Below, piece after piece: positions 48,936 through 60,638 of a DNA stretch of 64,000 nt. A model generated the notes under the pieces. The model did not search any database, was not told the DNA's origin, and saw nothing but the letters and a program-made list of their open reading frames with translations. Numbering within the stretch: the stretch's first letter is position 1; the number at the start of each line of letters is the position of its first letter. The position numbers were made by a program, and so were the translations under genes. Source of the DNA: Scytalidium lignicola (Eukaryota; Ascomycota; Leotiomycetes); the NCBI GenBank assembly GCA_002812745.2, contig NCSJ02000064.1, forward strand, positions 97,725 through 161,724, written 5' to 3'.

Positions 48936-50283
48936 TGATTATGAATATATTTTGACAAGCAGTAGGCTGGTTTTGTAGTCCGCATGTACTCCTACAACCT
49001 CTTGACCATTATGAAATGGTAAAGAGACCTCTTGCCAGTTGATGGTATCACTAACAGGGAGCCCGAGTTGTCCTTGGTGGTTATCCCCTACCACGAAAAC
49101 TCTGTGGTCCGTTGTGAGTATAATGATATGCCTATCTCCAACTGAAAAATCCAGAATATCATGATCGTCAACATCCACCGGCGAAACGGTTCCTGACAAT
49201 CCGTCTAAGTAAGTGGACTCTCCCATACGACCTCCCCAGACATATAAATCGTTGCCGGAAGTAAGTGCAGCAAGAACATAACCACCGCCGGAGATTTTCA
49301 CTATTGGTCCGGTTGGAAGATCTAGGAGACTTTCCACAAGCCCGGGCTCTAAAGCTTCACTGTGCGTCAATCTCAGTCCAGAGTTCTCTTGGAATAATTG
49401 AAATCGGTATTAGACCTTTGATCTTCTACCTCCCGGCCGAGGCATGATTCATATCTTAGATCCCCCCAGGTCCAAACCTGGCCATCCGTGGTTAAGACGG
49501 CGAAGCCTGTTCGATATGAGATTATGTGCTTGGGATTTTGAATTTTGTCCAGACATCGACCTTTCCTTTGAAGCCATGCCGCAATATTTTCAAACTCATA
49601 GACGCTACCGTCAACCAGAGCTATAAAGAAGATTAGATTTAGAACATGCAGCCAAGAAAAAAAANCGTACCGGCTACCTTGTCATTCCACGCTATTGCCA
49701 CTTTTCGGAAATCGATATTCCTTTGAAGGCACAGTTCAATAAATTCATCATTCTCTCCAGCTATACTCACACCACTCGTTGTTCTAACTATGATAAATTA
49801 CCATCATATTTTTGAGTGTATAAAAACCTGGCACGTAAACCACACAGAAGGATTATGGCCTTGCGTGCCAATAAAGCGAATTACGCAGCAAATATATTCA
49901 GACAGTGCTCCTTTTAACCAAGGAGCCAGCGAGATAGCAAAAGATACTTCGCCATCAGAATATAAGTTTGGAACTATGAAATATTCATCTTGATGAAATA
50001 AATTACAAAGACCGAACATACCAAAACATATAAATTTGAAGGCTACATTATTTCTTCATTATGGCTATACATAAATAAAGAAAAGCTAGATAGGAAAAGG
50101 ACTTGAAACAGAAAGAAGATGTTCCCCCTTACCTACTGTGGCTGATGTGCAAGTTCGCAATATCTCGATCTTCTCCTCATCATACAAAATGCGCTGAAAC
50201 GCCCTTAGGTTGTTGCCTGGCTCTTCAATGTTGCCAAAGGTAAGCTGCCCCCATGAATTCAACCCAGAGGCCCATAGTTCCAT
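48936..50283 (-). CDS. RCC1-repeat (beta-propeller) protein
   Basis: ATG at 50283 (MELWASGLNSWGQLTFG), the first RCC1 blade. Several exons follow. Internal pieces are SIAGENDEFIELCLQRNIDFRKVAIAWNDKVA near 49.7 kb and AAWLQRKGRCLDKIQNPKHIISYRTGFAVLTTDGQVWTWGDLRYES near 49.5 kb. The last exon has GGGYVLAALTSGNDLYVWGG and HRVFVVGDNHQGQLGLP, both RCC1-type repeats (xxVWxWGxNxxGQLG). About 350 residues gives roughly four or five blades, fewer than the seven of RCC1 itself, so this is an RCC1-like protein and not the Ran exchange factor. Its partner is unknown. One n (about 49665) sits by an A-run next to a splice site. Confidence 0.75.
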
Positions 50284-51103
50284 AACTCCCCAAGGAGAAG
50301 GTGCAGAATGACGGGTTGGTGGAGCAAAGCAATAAGTGACTTCAAAGTAGGAGCCTACGAGGTTGGTTGTTGTTGTTCAGCCCTACACAGCCCACTGCTG
50401 TCCTGGTGCCTGCCTCGCTTCAGCATACAGTAACAATACCCCTCCCCGTATTCGCACTAGAACGGCTGATGTTGGGCGGGAGAGCACAAGAACATCGGAA
50501 AGGCACTCAAAAGCTCTCTTCTTTTCTCCTCAATTCTCTATCCGGGTCGTGTGTGCATGTTCGTCGTGACGCTGTTATTAATAGACTACACGTGTCCAGT
50601 GGGCTTGGGCTGCTGCACTGTGACATAGAGCAGAATCCAAGTGTACGTTGTTGTCGAACCAAAGTCCTGCTGCCTGCGCAAGGCTGCCATTATTCAAATC
50701 CTCCCAGTCCGAGCACTGGTCTTGTGTGTCAAACATCTAGTTCTTAAGGCCTTTTCTTTATATCCTTCGTCATTGTTTTCTAAATTCAATTGCATCTAAG
50801 GGTTGGGTGGAAAGTGTTGCGGACTACGACTTGCAACTTCAATCGTCGCCAGGCCGAACATCAACACCTGGTGCTTTTCTTTTAACTCCTTAAAAGTGGC
50901 TGAGGAGTTACATTTACATATCTGGCCAGGAGTTTTGCGATTTGCATATATTATTCATTTTCAGTTTTTCACAATATCATTGATGAGAGCGAAACGATCC
51001 CCGCATTTGTTGTCTGTCTCAAACTTCGTTTCTACTATTCATTGATCCAAGACGTCCATGGCAATTGCAAGGACATTGGGGCACATATCATCACTTCTTA
51101 ACA
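50284..51103. promoter_or_regulatory. Divergent promoter region, RCC1-like / Hsp70-like
   Basis: An 820-bp head-to-head spacer. It holds only short open frames. I looked for a clear heat-shock element array (nGAAnnTTCn repeats) and did not recognise one. Confidence 0.4.
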
Positions 51104-53366
51104 ATGAACATGAGTCTTCCTATCCGATCTATCAGTCGAAGAAACGATGAGAGCCGGGCACATTTCACGAATCCCAACCCTCCATCCACTACCGAAGCAA
51201 TCGCTGGACCTGTACGGGAGTCGGCAGCACTCAATGACCGACTCATCGTAGGCTTAGATTTTGGTACTACTTATTCTGGGTGAGTTGTCTCCAAAATTTA
51301 TGTTAGACCGATGCCCTGCTTGGACTGCAGGGCTTTGATCCCTAATGGTTGTCTCAAACCTTGGTATTGTCTGGATTAGCACCGTAGATCTAGAGAATCA
51401 AAAGCGATGCACTAGCTCCTGGATGTGCCCACAACCTAGTATACTGCTCTATTTCCACCGTCTTCTCCTTATCGACATGCGAGTGCCTGTGATAACGAAA
51501 ATAAAAGACTACGAAGGCATCCAACATCTAGCTAACTCGCTTATAGGGTCGCTGCAGTATACACTTCAACACCTGACGATATCGAGATCATCAAGACTTG
51601 GCCAGGAGGCAATGGAATCACATCGGATAAAGTACCCACAGAAATATCTTATGACATTCCACCAAATAGCCCCTATGGGAAAGAACCAACAGTTAAATGG
51701 GGGTTCCAGTTCAGGCCAGAAGAATCTCGCCTTCGATGTATCAAGCTCTTTCTCGATCGTTCACAAAAACTACCCTTCTATGTTAGCCCTCTCGAGACTG
51801 CTGCACAGCTTAAGAAATACAATAAGAATGTTGTTGATGCAGTGAGCGATTATCTGACACAGGTTTATAACCATACCATGGAAACACTCCAGCGACGGTA
51901 CGGAGAGTCCTTTATGGCATCCACGAAAGTGGAATTTGTGCTCACTTGTCCCGCCGTCTGGTCAGATGCTGCAAAAAATACCACCCTGCAAGCTGCAGAA
52001 AGGGCTGGTATGGGAACGAGATCTGAAATTCAAATGATCAGTGAACCAGAAGCTGCCGCTGTATATACCCTCAAAGCCATTCAGCCAAACCATCTCAGTG
52101 CTGGAGACAACTTCGTTGTCTGCGATGCTGGAGGAGGCACTGTCGACTTGATTGCTTATAAAATATTATCCCTAAAGCCTCTGAAGGTGGAAGAGTCTGC
52201 AGTTGGAACAGGTGGTTTATGTGGAAGTGCTTTCTTGAATTACCGTTTTGAAGAGTATGTACGAGATAGGATTGGAAAGGAAAGATTCGATGAAATGAAA
52301 CTTAAGAAAGGGAAGACTTGGCAGGTATGCCTTCTGACCCAACATTTTAGTAAAAATACTTTACTAACAATTTCAGATGGCCCTCCGATATTTTGAAGAG
52401 TTTGTTAAGCGAAACTTCAATGAAGAGGAGCACGCAGAAGTTAACGTACCGTTCCCTGGCTTACCAGATGATGAAGAAGCCGGTATAGACTGCGGCTTCT
52501 TGATTATGACTGCTACTCAGATCAAGGATATATTTGAACCTGTAGTCAAAGAGGTATGTGACCTAGTACAAGGCCAAGTGGATGGTATTAGGAGCAAGGG
52601 TGGAATAGTCTCTGGAATCGTGCTGGTTGGCGGCTTCGGGCAAAGCAATTACCTATATACACGGTTGAAAGCACATTTCAACACAGCAGCTCCTCCACCA
52701 TATAGTGAGAGACCAACTCATGCCCAAGCGAATTCACTGACTGCAAACGGCTCGATTGAAGTTATGCAGCCGGTTAATGCCTGGACTGCAGTAGTAAGAG
52801 GAGCAGTTCTTAGAGGCCTTGAAGGTAGCATGGTCGTTTCTCGCAAGGCGAGGATGCATTATGGGACCTCTTATGCTACCGTGTATGATGAAGACAAACA
52901 CCAAGTCAGTGAACGATATTGGAGTCCGTTGTGGGAACGATGGATGGTTAGCGATCGTATGCAATGGCATATAGCGAAGGGCCAGGCACTCAGCGCTGCT
53001 ACTCCTATTTCTTTCCATTATACAAGGTGAGAGAGCCATGATATTTTCGACAACGGGGGTTAGATACTGACACATCTTAGAAATTTTCGTCCAGGTCAAT
53101 CGTTGATAGTCAGTGACGACTTAATTGCCTGTGATGCGGATGTTCCACCTTCTTCTTATACTAAGGATCTCGTAAATGTATGCACCCTTACTACTGACTT
53201 GAGTGCAGTGCCCAGGAGTTTGTTCACCAGACTCACGACAACACGGGGCGTTGAGTTTGATAACCTGGACTTTACACTTGAAATGGTAGTCGACAGTGCC
53301 GGCTTAGGGTTTGAATTAAAGGTTGATGGATTCCGTTATGGACGCGTGGAGGCCGAGTTCCATTAA
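51104..53366 (+). CDS. Hsp70-like ATPase, fungal atypical family
   Basis: Actin-fold ATPase related to Hsp70 (HSPA12-like fungal group). ATG at 51104. Phosphate loop 1 is IVGLDFGTTYSG. A 267-nt intron (51280-51546) then joins to VAAVYTSTPDDIEIIKTWPGG. Further marks are LTCPAVWSDAAKNTTLQAAERAG, MISEPEAAAVYTL, FVVCDAGGGTVDLIAYKI (phosphate loop 2) and SGIVLVGGFGQSNYLYTRL (adenosine loop). Introns near 52325-52376 and 53029-53081 separate the last exons, which end VDGFRYGRVEAEFH. The canonical substrate-binding domain and a C-terminal EEVD are absent, as is normal for this group. The first intron is far longer than the others in the window, and a further small exon may be hidden in it. Confidence 0.85.
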
Positions 53367-55467
53367 GCACGGATGGGAGTGCGACGGCGTATTGGTAGGC
53401 TTAGCATTTGGCAGGTAGGAACCTCAAAAAAGGGACCGGAGCAATACTGGAGAAAGATTAGGATCGAGGGTATATATATATAGAGTATTTATATACCGTT
53501 TCTTTGCAGAGACTATTGGAGGAGAGTTTCCCTTTGGAGTTTCTTTCTGCATATGAAGCGCTGGAACTTTTGCTCATAAGTCTCGTTTACAGGAGTTTTC
53601 CGTCATTAGAGAAGATGTTGGTTTGCAACTAGATGGTTGTTTGTGAAGATCGCCGGAACATCAGAACTAATAGTAGGAATATAGAAAGATGTTTTCTTCT
53701 CCGATTGTTTCTCGTGTATATTTAGGAAGTTATCGTAGGTGACACGGTCCCGCTGGCACAACACAACACCGTTGATGTTTCCAGCGCGAGCATCAAGAAG
53801 TACGTGGCCTTCCAAACACCGCCTGAATAACCTAGTTATCTGGCCTATTTTCACCTGTAAAATACTAGTCAACCTTTGTGCATATCTTAGTACTTGGGCA
53901 GCAACCGTGAGGCTTACGCTATGTGCGCGAAGTGACCAATTACTCTTCTACTTCCGCATAGCAGGGCGTAGGTCTGATCGCCTACGACAATTCCAAGGTT
54001 TCACCGAATTATTAAAGTTGCAATATTAACTGATCACATTGCAAGATAGACTTCATGCGTAAGGGTAAATTATAAAAGGAGGTTAGTTCACACCGTTTCT
54101 CGGTAGTTTGCCTCCTCAGGGGTCTACGTACACACCGTTGGCTACGGAGACTTCATTTCGCGGGGCTGTGTTGGTAGCATTCCTTAACTCCTCGTCCGTG
54201 ATGTTCCCCGACTCGCGAGCGAGATACATCCAATCTTCGAATAGTAAGAGTAGTATCTAGAGAGATTAATTAATACACTGGTCGTAAGCAGTTTTCCAGC
54301 TTGTCATTGTGACTAATGGCTGCCTAAATGGTGACTGAAAAGGACTCGGTTTCCGCTTATTTCCTTTCCTCCAAAAAAATAGGGTGGCAAGTTCTCCGTA
54401 TCGAGTCTTGTTTCACTGGTCCATTCTCCCGGATATTAGATAGGGTCATTGTACTTGCTCCAAATTATTTCTCGTATGTATGACTTCTTAATTACTCATT
54501 GCTCGTGGGGGCTTTTGAAGAAGAAAAGAAATTATGAACATGGTATGGAATGCCTGTTATCCGGACCCGCGGATCAACTTATCATAAAATGTATCCCATG
54601 ATTCTCCGAAGTCTCTTGAGACCTAGTGATCTTCATAAGGCGATATGTGTTGACTCAGAGTTGATACGATGAACGGTCGCGGCATAAAGACATCTTAATT
54701 AACGAAATGAAGAGTAATGGAAATTGTCATTCTGAACAATGGACGCTACCACTAAGTTAAGATCTTTCCCCAATCCTACACTCGACATGCAAGGCTGACA
54801 TTGTCTTCCATGGGATCAACGCATCCAAATATCAATAACGTTAAGGGAAACCCAGACTCCAGGTATCAATTGTCGTTCCCACGTCAAACAGTATAACCAA
54901 ACATAACAAAAGACAATGGCCCTTGCAGACGACCAGACTCCTAAGGTAGACGCGCTATTTACAAACGCGTCCATCATCCCCGCGACTGATCCGCGCCTAG
55001 TGGGGACGAATCTGCCTCGCAAGGCAGAAGATCCAACCTCCACAACGACAATGCAAGGGCAAGGCTGAGAAAATGCCTCATCATCCTTCCAAAAATTTCA
55101 AAACTCACAATCATACAACAGAAAAGTATAAAACAAAATATTTAACCATGAAGGCGAAGTGTGTGGGCGGCCCGGATATCGCCACCCCCAGCCACTGACT
55201 AGGGGCGGTGTGGGAGGCCACACACATTTTTTCAAAGAAAATCCACGACTTAAACCAAAATTCATACCATCCATAGATTTAACAACCATGTATCCAATTG
55301 ATAGCCGGCTTTGCTGCGGTATATCAATATGTTCGTGGGATTAAACGAAGGTGCGTCAAAAATTTCCTCTGTTCATCTAATTCCCTAGTTGGTATCACCA
55401 TTTCGAGGATTCTTGAACATTTCCTGGGTACCAATGTGATTCTTTATCTCGTTTCTCTGGTCCGTCA
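53367..55467. other. Intergenic region, no supported gene
   Basis: About 2.1 kb. A minus-strand open stretch at about 54118-54260 (FEDWMYLARESGNITDEELRNATN ... NGVYVDP) follows a plausible acceptor site and reads like a last exon or gene relic, but no partner exon was found. The rest shows nothing defined. Confidence 0.4.
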
Positions 55468-56310
55468 TTATCTTCTGCGGACACCGGCTCTACGTATTGC
55501 CCTTTTCTCCTTTGCTAGATCGTCGACAACCCTCTCGCGTCGTTGTTGTTCTCTCCTTGCTCGCGCCTGTGATGGCGACTCGACATCGGAATCAACCAAT
55601 CCATCCACAGGTGGTCTCTCTGTATACGCGACAGCATTATTGTAGTCTTCTAGATCTATAGCCTCAATCCTTTTCAGATACTCCAGGACGAAGAAATCTG
55701 GTCGGCTATTCTCAGGCAAATCTCCGAGAGCATAATGTTGACTGATATGGAGCATCTTATTCAACCAACTCTCGTATCGGTCACCAGTTACGGTACTGTC
55801 AAAGCGTTCATTCATTTGGTCGCAAAAGTTGCAGACGCTCTTAGGTGGTGGACCGGACGGGTGGAAGTGTGACTCGCTATGCAATATCCAACGTTCGATA
55901 TCATCAGGGTGAAATCGAAATCTGCAGTCCATAATATCAAAAAGTGGACAAGGTAGATAATAGTCGTGGCCGATCGCACTCATTGTACCTATACCCAACT
56001 GTGGGTCAGGGCCGGGCCGTTCGCCGAATCCTGTGTGCACTGGTTGCCCAGTCAAAATCTGAGAGGCTAAGCTATCAAGTGAAGTTACACTTGACGGTTC
56101 TGATAGCTGGCTAGAATCGTGGCTAATGGTGCTCTGTTCAGAGCCCGAGGTTGTTCGTTGTGGAGGATATCTGGGAACGAAGACAGGTTTGGAGCTGCTC
56201 TCTGCAGAGGTTTTGACAACCCCTCGGTCTGGGTATCCAATCAGTGTATGGTGGGGATCGTTCAGAAATCGTTCGAGGCGAAACTTCTTGTCATCCATCC
56301 CGAACATCAA
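55468..56310 (-). CDS. Conserved fungal protein with C2H2-like zinc-binding region, function unknown
   Basis: Single-exon protein of about 280 residues; ATG at 56310 or two codons further in (MMFGMDDKKF). The N-terminal half is Ser/Thr-rich and looks disordered (TTSGSEQSTISHDSSQLSEPSS). The middle has a compact block, LPCPLFDIMDCRFRFHPDDIERWILHSESHF, then KSVCNFCDQMNERF. The Cys/His spacing suggests zinc binding. Next is WLNKMLHISQHYALGDLPENSRPDFFVLEYLKRIEAI. The C-terminus is basic (RARREQQRRERVVDDLAKEKRAIRRAG). I believe proteins of this pattern are widespread in filamentous ascomycetes without a known role. No catalytic motif is visible. Confidence 0.75.
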   Translation of the reverse strand: MMFGMDDKKFRLERFLNDPHHTLIGYPDRGVVKTSAESSSKPVFVPRYPPQRTTSGSEQSTISHDSSQLSEPSSVTSLDSLASQILTGQPVHTGFGERPGPDPQLGIGTMSAIGHDYYLPCPLFDIMDCRFRFHPDDIERWILHSESHFHPSGPPPKSVCNFCDQMNERFDSTVTGDRYESWLNKMLHISQHYALGDLPENSRPDFFVLEYLKRIEAIDLEDYNNAVAYTERPPVDGLVDSDVESPSQARARREQQRRERVVDDLAKEKRAIRRAGVRRR

Positions 56311-57867
56311 TGGTTAGATCGCAAAGGAGTTCGAACGCCAGGCCCTTTATATATTTGTGCTGGTATTGATTGATTTGGACCGACCAATTTTGCGGGGTTA
56401 AAAAGAGCGATAAGGAATGATCGTGAATATGTCGGGTAGGAGCTTGGAGAGGGACAGCAGAAATAATTTGTCCCTCAAACGAGGAGGTTTGGATCGAGTA
56501 TCCAAGTTGGCAGGACGTCCACGGCCTGCCACGGACTCGAAGAAAATTTGGGTTGAAACCGGTGGTGTTGAGTTTTGTCGCAAGAAGTCCGGAGTTCGAG
56601 AAATTTGGGATTTAATAATGCGGGTGTTGATGTGTCGCTTACGCCAATGCGTGGGGAGACACAATCCGGGATGCCAACGATAGGAATCCGATTTCAAGAG
56701 GAACTCAATTGGGAATTCCAAAATAGCCCTAATGTTTTCGAAAGAATGAGGTCTAGACCAATATCGAGGGATCGGAGTATACTCCGGTCCCTAGGGAAAG
56801 GGGAGCCATCTCCTTTTATATTGGGATCCAATCTCGTTGTCTTAAGCATTGCACACCACCAAGGCCACTCTCCTGTGTGAATATGCAGTGACAGCAGAGG
56901 CCCACGTAAACGTGGTTCTAGCGGAAAATCTGTTAGACTCCATTTTACTGGCTAATTTCGCCGTCGGTTTTGGACTTTCTTGGGCAAATTCACTCTGCAT
57001 GGCTCCGTGCTTTCAAATGATGAATGGATTTAGACAAGACGCGAAGTCTTCTAAAAAGGCACAGTTCATTAGCGCAATACGTCTGTTCGTAGAAGTTCTT
57101 CTGCAAGCACCCGTTACCTGGAACAGGTAGACCTGTATAGGTGCAGTTCCAGGTAGCGGCCTCCCAAGACAGATTTCAAGACACCATGTGGCTATTACTT
57201 CCTCACCGCTACTACTAGGAGAATATGTCATTGCTTGTTGCGAGCCACGCAAATTACAACTCTTACAAATTTACAATGCGGCTCTGTCCAAAGCCCAGAA
57301 TTTTGCATGGCAAATTCAAGGGTCCCTTCTGCTGTGTAACACATCTCGGGATTACCGACATGGTTATTTTGGTGGCCAGCAGCTTGCTGGCGGGAAGAAT
57401 GTGCACACTGGAAGTAGGCTCTTAATATATTTCAAACAGTGCTTGAATTTTGATTGAATTGGAGAACACCACGCGTATCGAGCAAGGTGAAGGGTGGCCA
57501 GGTGACGACGGTGCAGAGCCTCAATAATGTGACTCCGACTGCTTTCGAGGACCCAGAGTGGTCCGCGACGTGTGACTTATCAAATCATGCATGCTACAGG
57601 GTCGGTGGTTGGACTGAAATGTGATCGCTTGATCCTGCTGGTACACCTATTTATGGCTTGAGAGGCTAAATCCAGGCTTAAGATAGCCATGTTTTTACTG
57701 TAGGATATGTTTGTGGAGCAATCCATCCTCCCAGACCATATCTGATAGGCCTAGGAATTGTGCCTCTTTAACCAGCACCTCGACCTTCATACTTCTATTA
57801 TCGTTTGGCTGAATAGGCAAGCCACTGCTGTTCAACGACTATATGCCAATCCTAGTTCCTCGGCTCT
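56311..57867. other. Intergenic region, no supported gene
   Basis: About 1.5 kb with several short open frames on both strands, none with a motif. It holds the likely promoter of the gene at 55468-56310, which is transcribed leftwards. Confidence 0.4.
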
Positions 57868-59435
57868 TCAGTCAGGTGCACACAGTACCTTGGCTTTTGC
57901 GACGATATTTCTAAGGTGCGTATGTTCTCCATTCTCATCGCCGATTTTAACAATTCCCGGGAATGTTACACAAAATATCTCCTTTTCCTGCAAGGTATCT
58001 TCATCCTCACCACCAATATCTTCCATGCTTTCTACATCGAACATCGTCCTTTGATGTTCTTCGATTGATGGCATGACAATACTGAAGACAGCCTTTTGAA
58101 TCCTTAATAAGCGGGATAGGTCGATTGCGTTGGTGATCATGGCTTTCAACGGTTGATCTCGTGCCTCTGATTTCTGTACGTCGCTGATTGAGTCCATTAT
58201 ATGATTTATCTGGTACACAAGCTTTTCCATGACAGCTGCCGTTTCCTTTTCCATTTTTTCCAGGCCCCCTTTTCGGAACATAACAAGAGTGATAGAACGC
58301 CATTGATTCAGGCTTTCTGTGGAACCTAGAAGCCGATTAGGAATAGAATAATTTAGAAAATATCTCTGTAAGACTTACCAAATCCGCTCATGAGCTTCTC
58401 CACATTCTTTAGCTGGTCTGCCTGCTCATCTGAAAGACCGACGAAATATGACTCGAAGATGAATCTAACAAAGAGCCTCGATACTATGGACTGGATTAGG
58501 TGGATCCTAGATGTTGCTGCTATAGCCTCATATGTCGGTATTAGTTCTAATAGCTCCTCTTTGACTTCTTCACTAGCTTTGCCAACGTCTATGAAAGAGT
58601 CAGCGAATAGTTGCAAGAGCCAGAAGCAGGTAATCATACCAATCTTAGCCCTCCTGAAATTGGTAATCACCCAATTCTGCAATCCATTACCGAGCTTCCG
58701 CATGCTCTCCCCAAAAACCTCATCAGCAACCTGCTCGTCCATCTTTGAGCTCGTGCTCACAAAGCTCTTCAACCCCGCAACCTGTCCCTGTAACGAACGA
58801 ATCGTGCTCTCCATCCCCTTAAGCTCACCCATAGCTTCATTATACGCCTCTCGAAAGGCATCCCGGTCCAGAATCAGCGAGGAGATCCGCGTCTTGATGT
58901 CTCGATCCCGATCACGTTCCCGCTCCTCCTTACTTTGCGACTGCAGGGCATTAATCTCCTGCCGCAATAGACGTAGCTCCGCATCGGTCTTTAGAAAAGT
59001 CTGGTTCAGTGCCGAGTGCTTCTGCTGCCAGAATGTAGCCGTCTCGGACTCGTTCGTTAGCTTGATGCTCAGTTGCGTTAGTTCGCGCTGGAACTCTTCT
59101 TCCATAATGGAGAGTTCTTTCTCCAGTTCAATTATCTTCTTGTCCCTAGCGTCCATCTTTGCTCCTGACTCGAGCAGCTGCTCGCTGTCGTCCGACCGGT
59201 TGCTCATGCTGGTCCCCGCTCGTCCACCACCTCCTACTGGTGCTCCATCGGTCGGTGTACTGGTTGTTGAGCTTGTGCTGGAACTTGTGAGGCCTTCGTC
59301 TAGGTGGTGGAGCTCTGATGCTGTTTTCGAGGACCGGCCCTGCAGTGCCACGCGGGGCGGCGCCGCAATGGGGGACTTACCAGAGACACGGTGAACGGCA
59401 CGGGGTGGGTGAGACTTCCTATCTATCCCGCTCAT
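57868..59435 (-). CDS. Conserved fungal coiled-coil protein, function unknown
   Basis: ATG at 59435 is the preferred start (MSGIDRKSHPPRAVHRVSG); the upstream in-frame ATG at 59606 would add an unlikely leader. The N-terminal 90 residues are Ser/Thr/Pro-rich. A long coiled coil follows (DARDKKIIELEKELSIMEEEFQRELTQLSIKL through LRLLRQEINALQ and KEERERDRDRDIKTR). The conserved part begins near DEQVADEVFGESMRKLGNGLQNWVITNFRRAKI. One intron near 58375-58327 joins LMSGFG to STESLNQWRSITLVMF. The end is DLSRLLRIQKAVFSIVMP, MEDIGGEDED and IFCVTFPGIVKIGDENGEHTHLRNIVAKAKVLCAPD. The C-terminal block is a pattern I know from many filamentous ascomycetes as uncharacterised. It has no catalytic motif. Confidence 0.8.
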
Positions 59436-60638
59436 TGTGCTGGTAGTAACCGAAGTAGAGCTGGGGATTGAGATGAGGAAATCAACATAGCAAGCTGGGA
59501 CAGTATCTTTTGTGCAGATGGGCACAACGGCGAGGGAAAGGCAGAAGTATATAGACGGTTGAAGGACGTCAGCCTTGTCTCGCGTTACATTCCGCTGTGG
59601 ATACAAGGACTCGTAAGGGTTTGAGGCGCTGCTGTTGTTGCCTGATCGGGGGCATCTCTTTTCTGTTTAGGCGTCGGCGGCCGCTAGCATAAGGTTAGTC
59701 CCGTTCCCAGCCTTAGCGGTTTCACGAGGCTGAGACCAGTTCGGATGGAAGCCTCGTGTTTGGTCTAGGGTGATGAACATAGGGTTTGTTCGAAGTTAGG
59801 TGTTTGTCTTGATCTTCTTGTCTAAATTTAGATGAATATTTTTTTNGACCCAATCTGTAAACCATTGTGTCTGAGATTATCTCTCTGGTCTGCCCCTAGA
59901 TCTCCATTTCCGCAAGGCTACAGTAGCTCTGCTTCAGGATTAGCCGTCTTCAAGAAACCAAATAATTCATCCAAACAAAATAAAATAGTAAAGGTATCAA
60001 AACTCTCTATAATAATATATCTAATCTTTTCATCATTTAGAAAACCAACAGACAGCAAGAATCTTCATTAATTATAGCACAGGACAGATGTGGGTTAAAT
60101 GCCTCAGGCCGTAAGAAGCACAGCCCGTAACTAACAGAGCCTCACCAACATCGTCATAAAGGATCCATACACACCAAGACACCACCCATCCCTCGTAGAA
60201 TAGAATATAAAACATTCAATATACGCCAATTATATTTCAAAAGACGATCTAATCTTACCCTGCATAGAAAAACTTGATAAACAATTCATTGCATTCACCC
60301 AAGTACGTTTCTACATCTCGGACGAGGTACGCTCTCTTTCCGATTTAGTTTAAGGGACATTACTTAAGTCATTGTTGACAGAAGCACATACACAACGCAC
60401 AAATCCTATATACATCTCATCTTTACAAAAAANGTTTCATCTTTAATCATATAAAAGAAAATCCATCCTCACTACCTACGATTAAAGGGCGGAAAAGAGA
60501 GTAAATACACCCTCTCCCCAACAGGTTCTCAATTCCAAAAAGAAGAATCATTCCTCATACTTCACATTCATTTATCCCTCCTCCAACGACACACCTTTAC
60601 CCTACATAAGGACCCAAAAGAAAAAGAAGAAGAAGAAA
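59436..60638. other. Divergent intergenic region, nothing seen
   Basis: About 1.2 kb between head-to-head genes, AT-rich in the middle, with two n characters after homopolymers (59846, 60433). Just upstream of 60639 the sequence is A/C-rich, as in fungal 5' leaders. Confidence 0.4.

Noticed and set aside
56849..57130. 93-codon plus-strand frame with a hydrophobic middle
   Set aside because: No family resemblance and overlapping open frames on the other strand; likely chance.
58390..59394. 334-codon plus-strand frame
   Set aside because: It is the antisense shadow of the coiled-coil gene, which has the conserved protein pattern.
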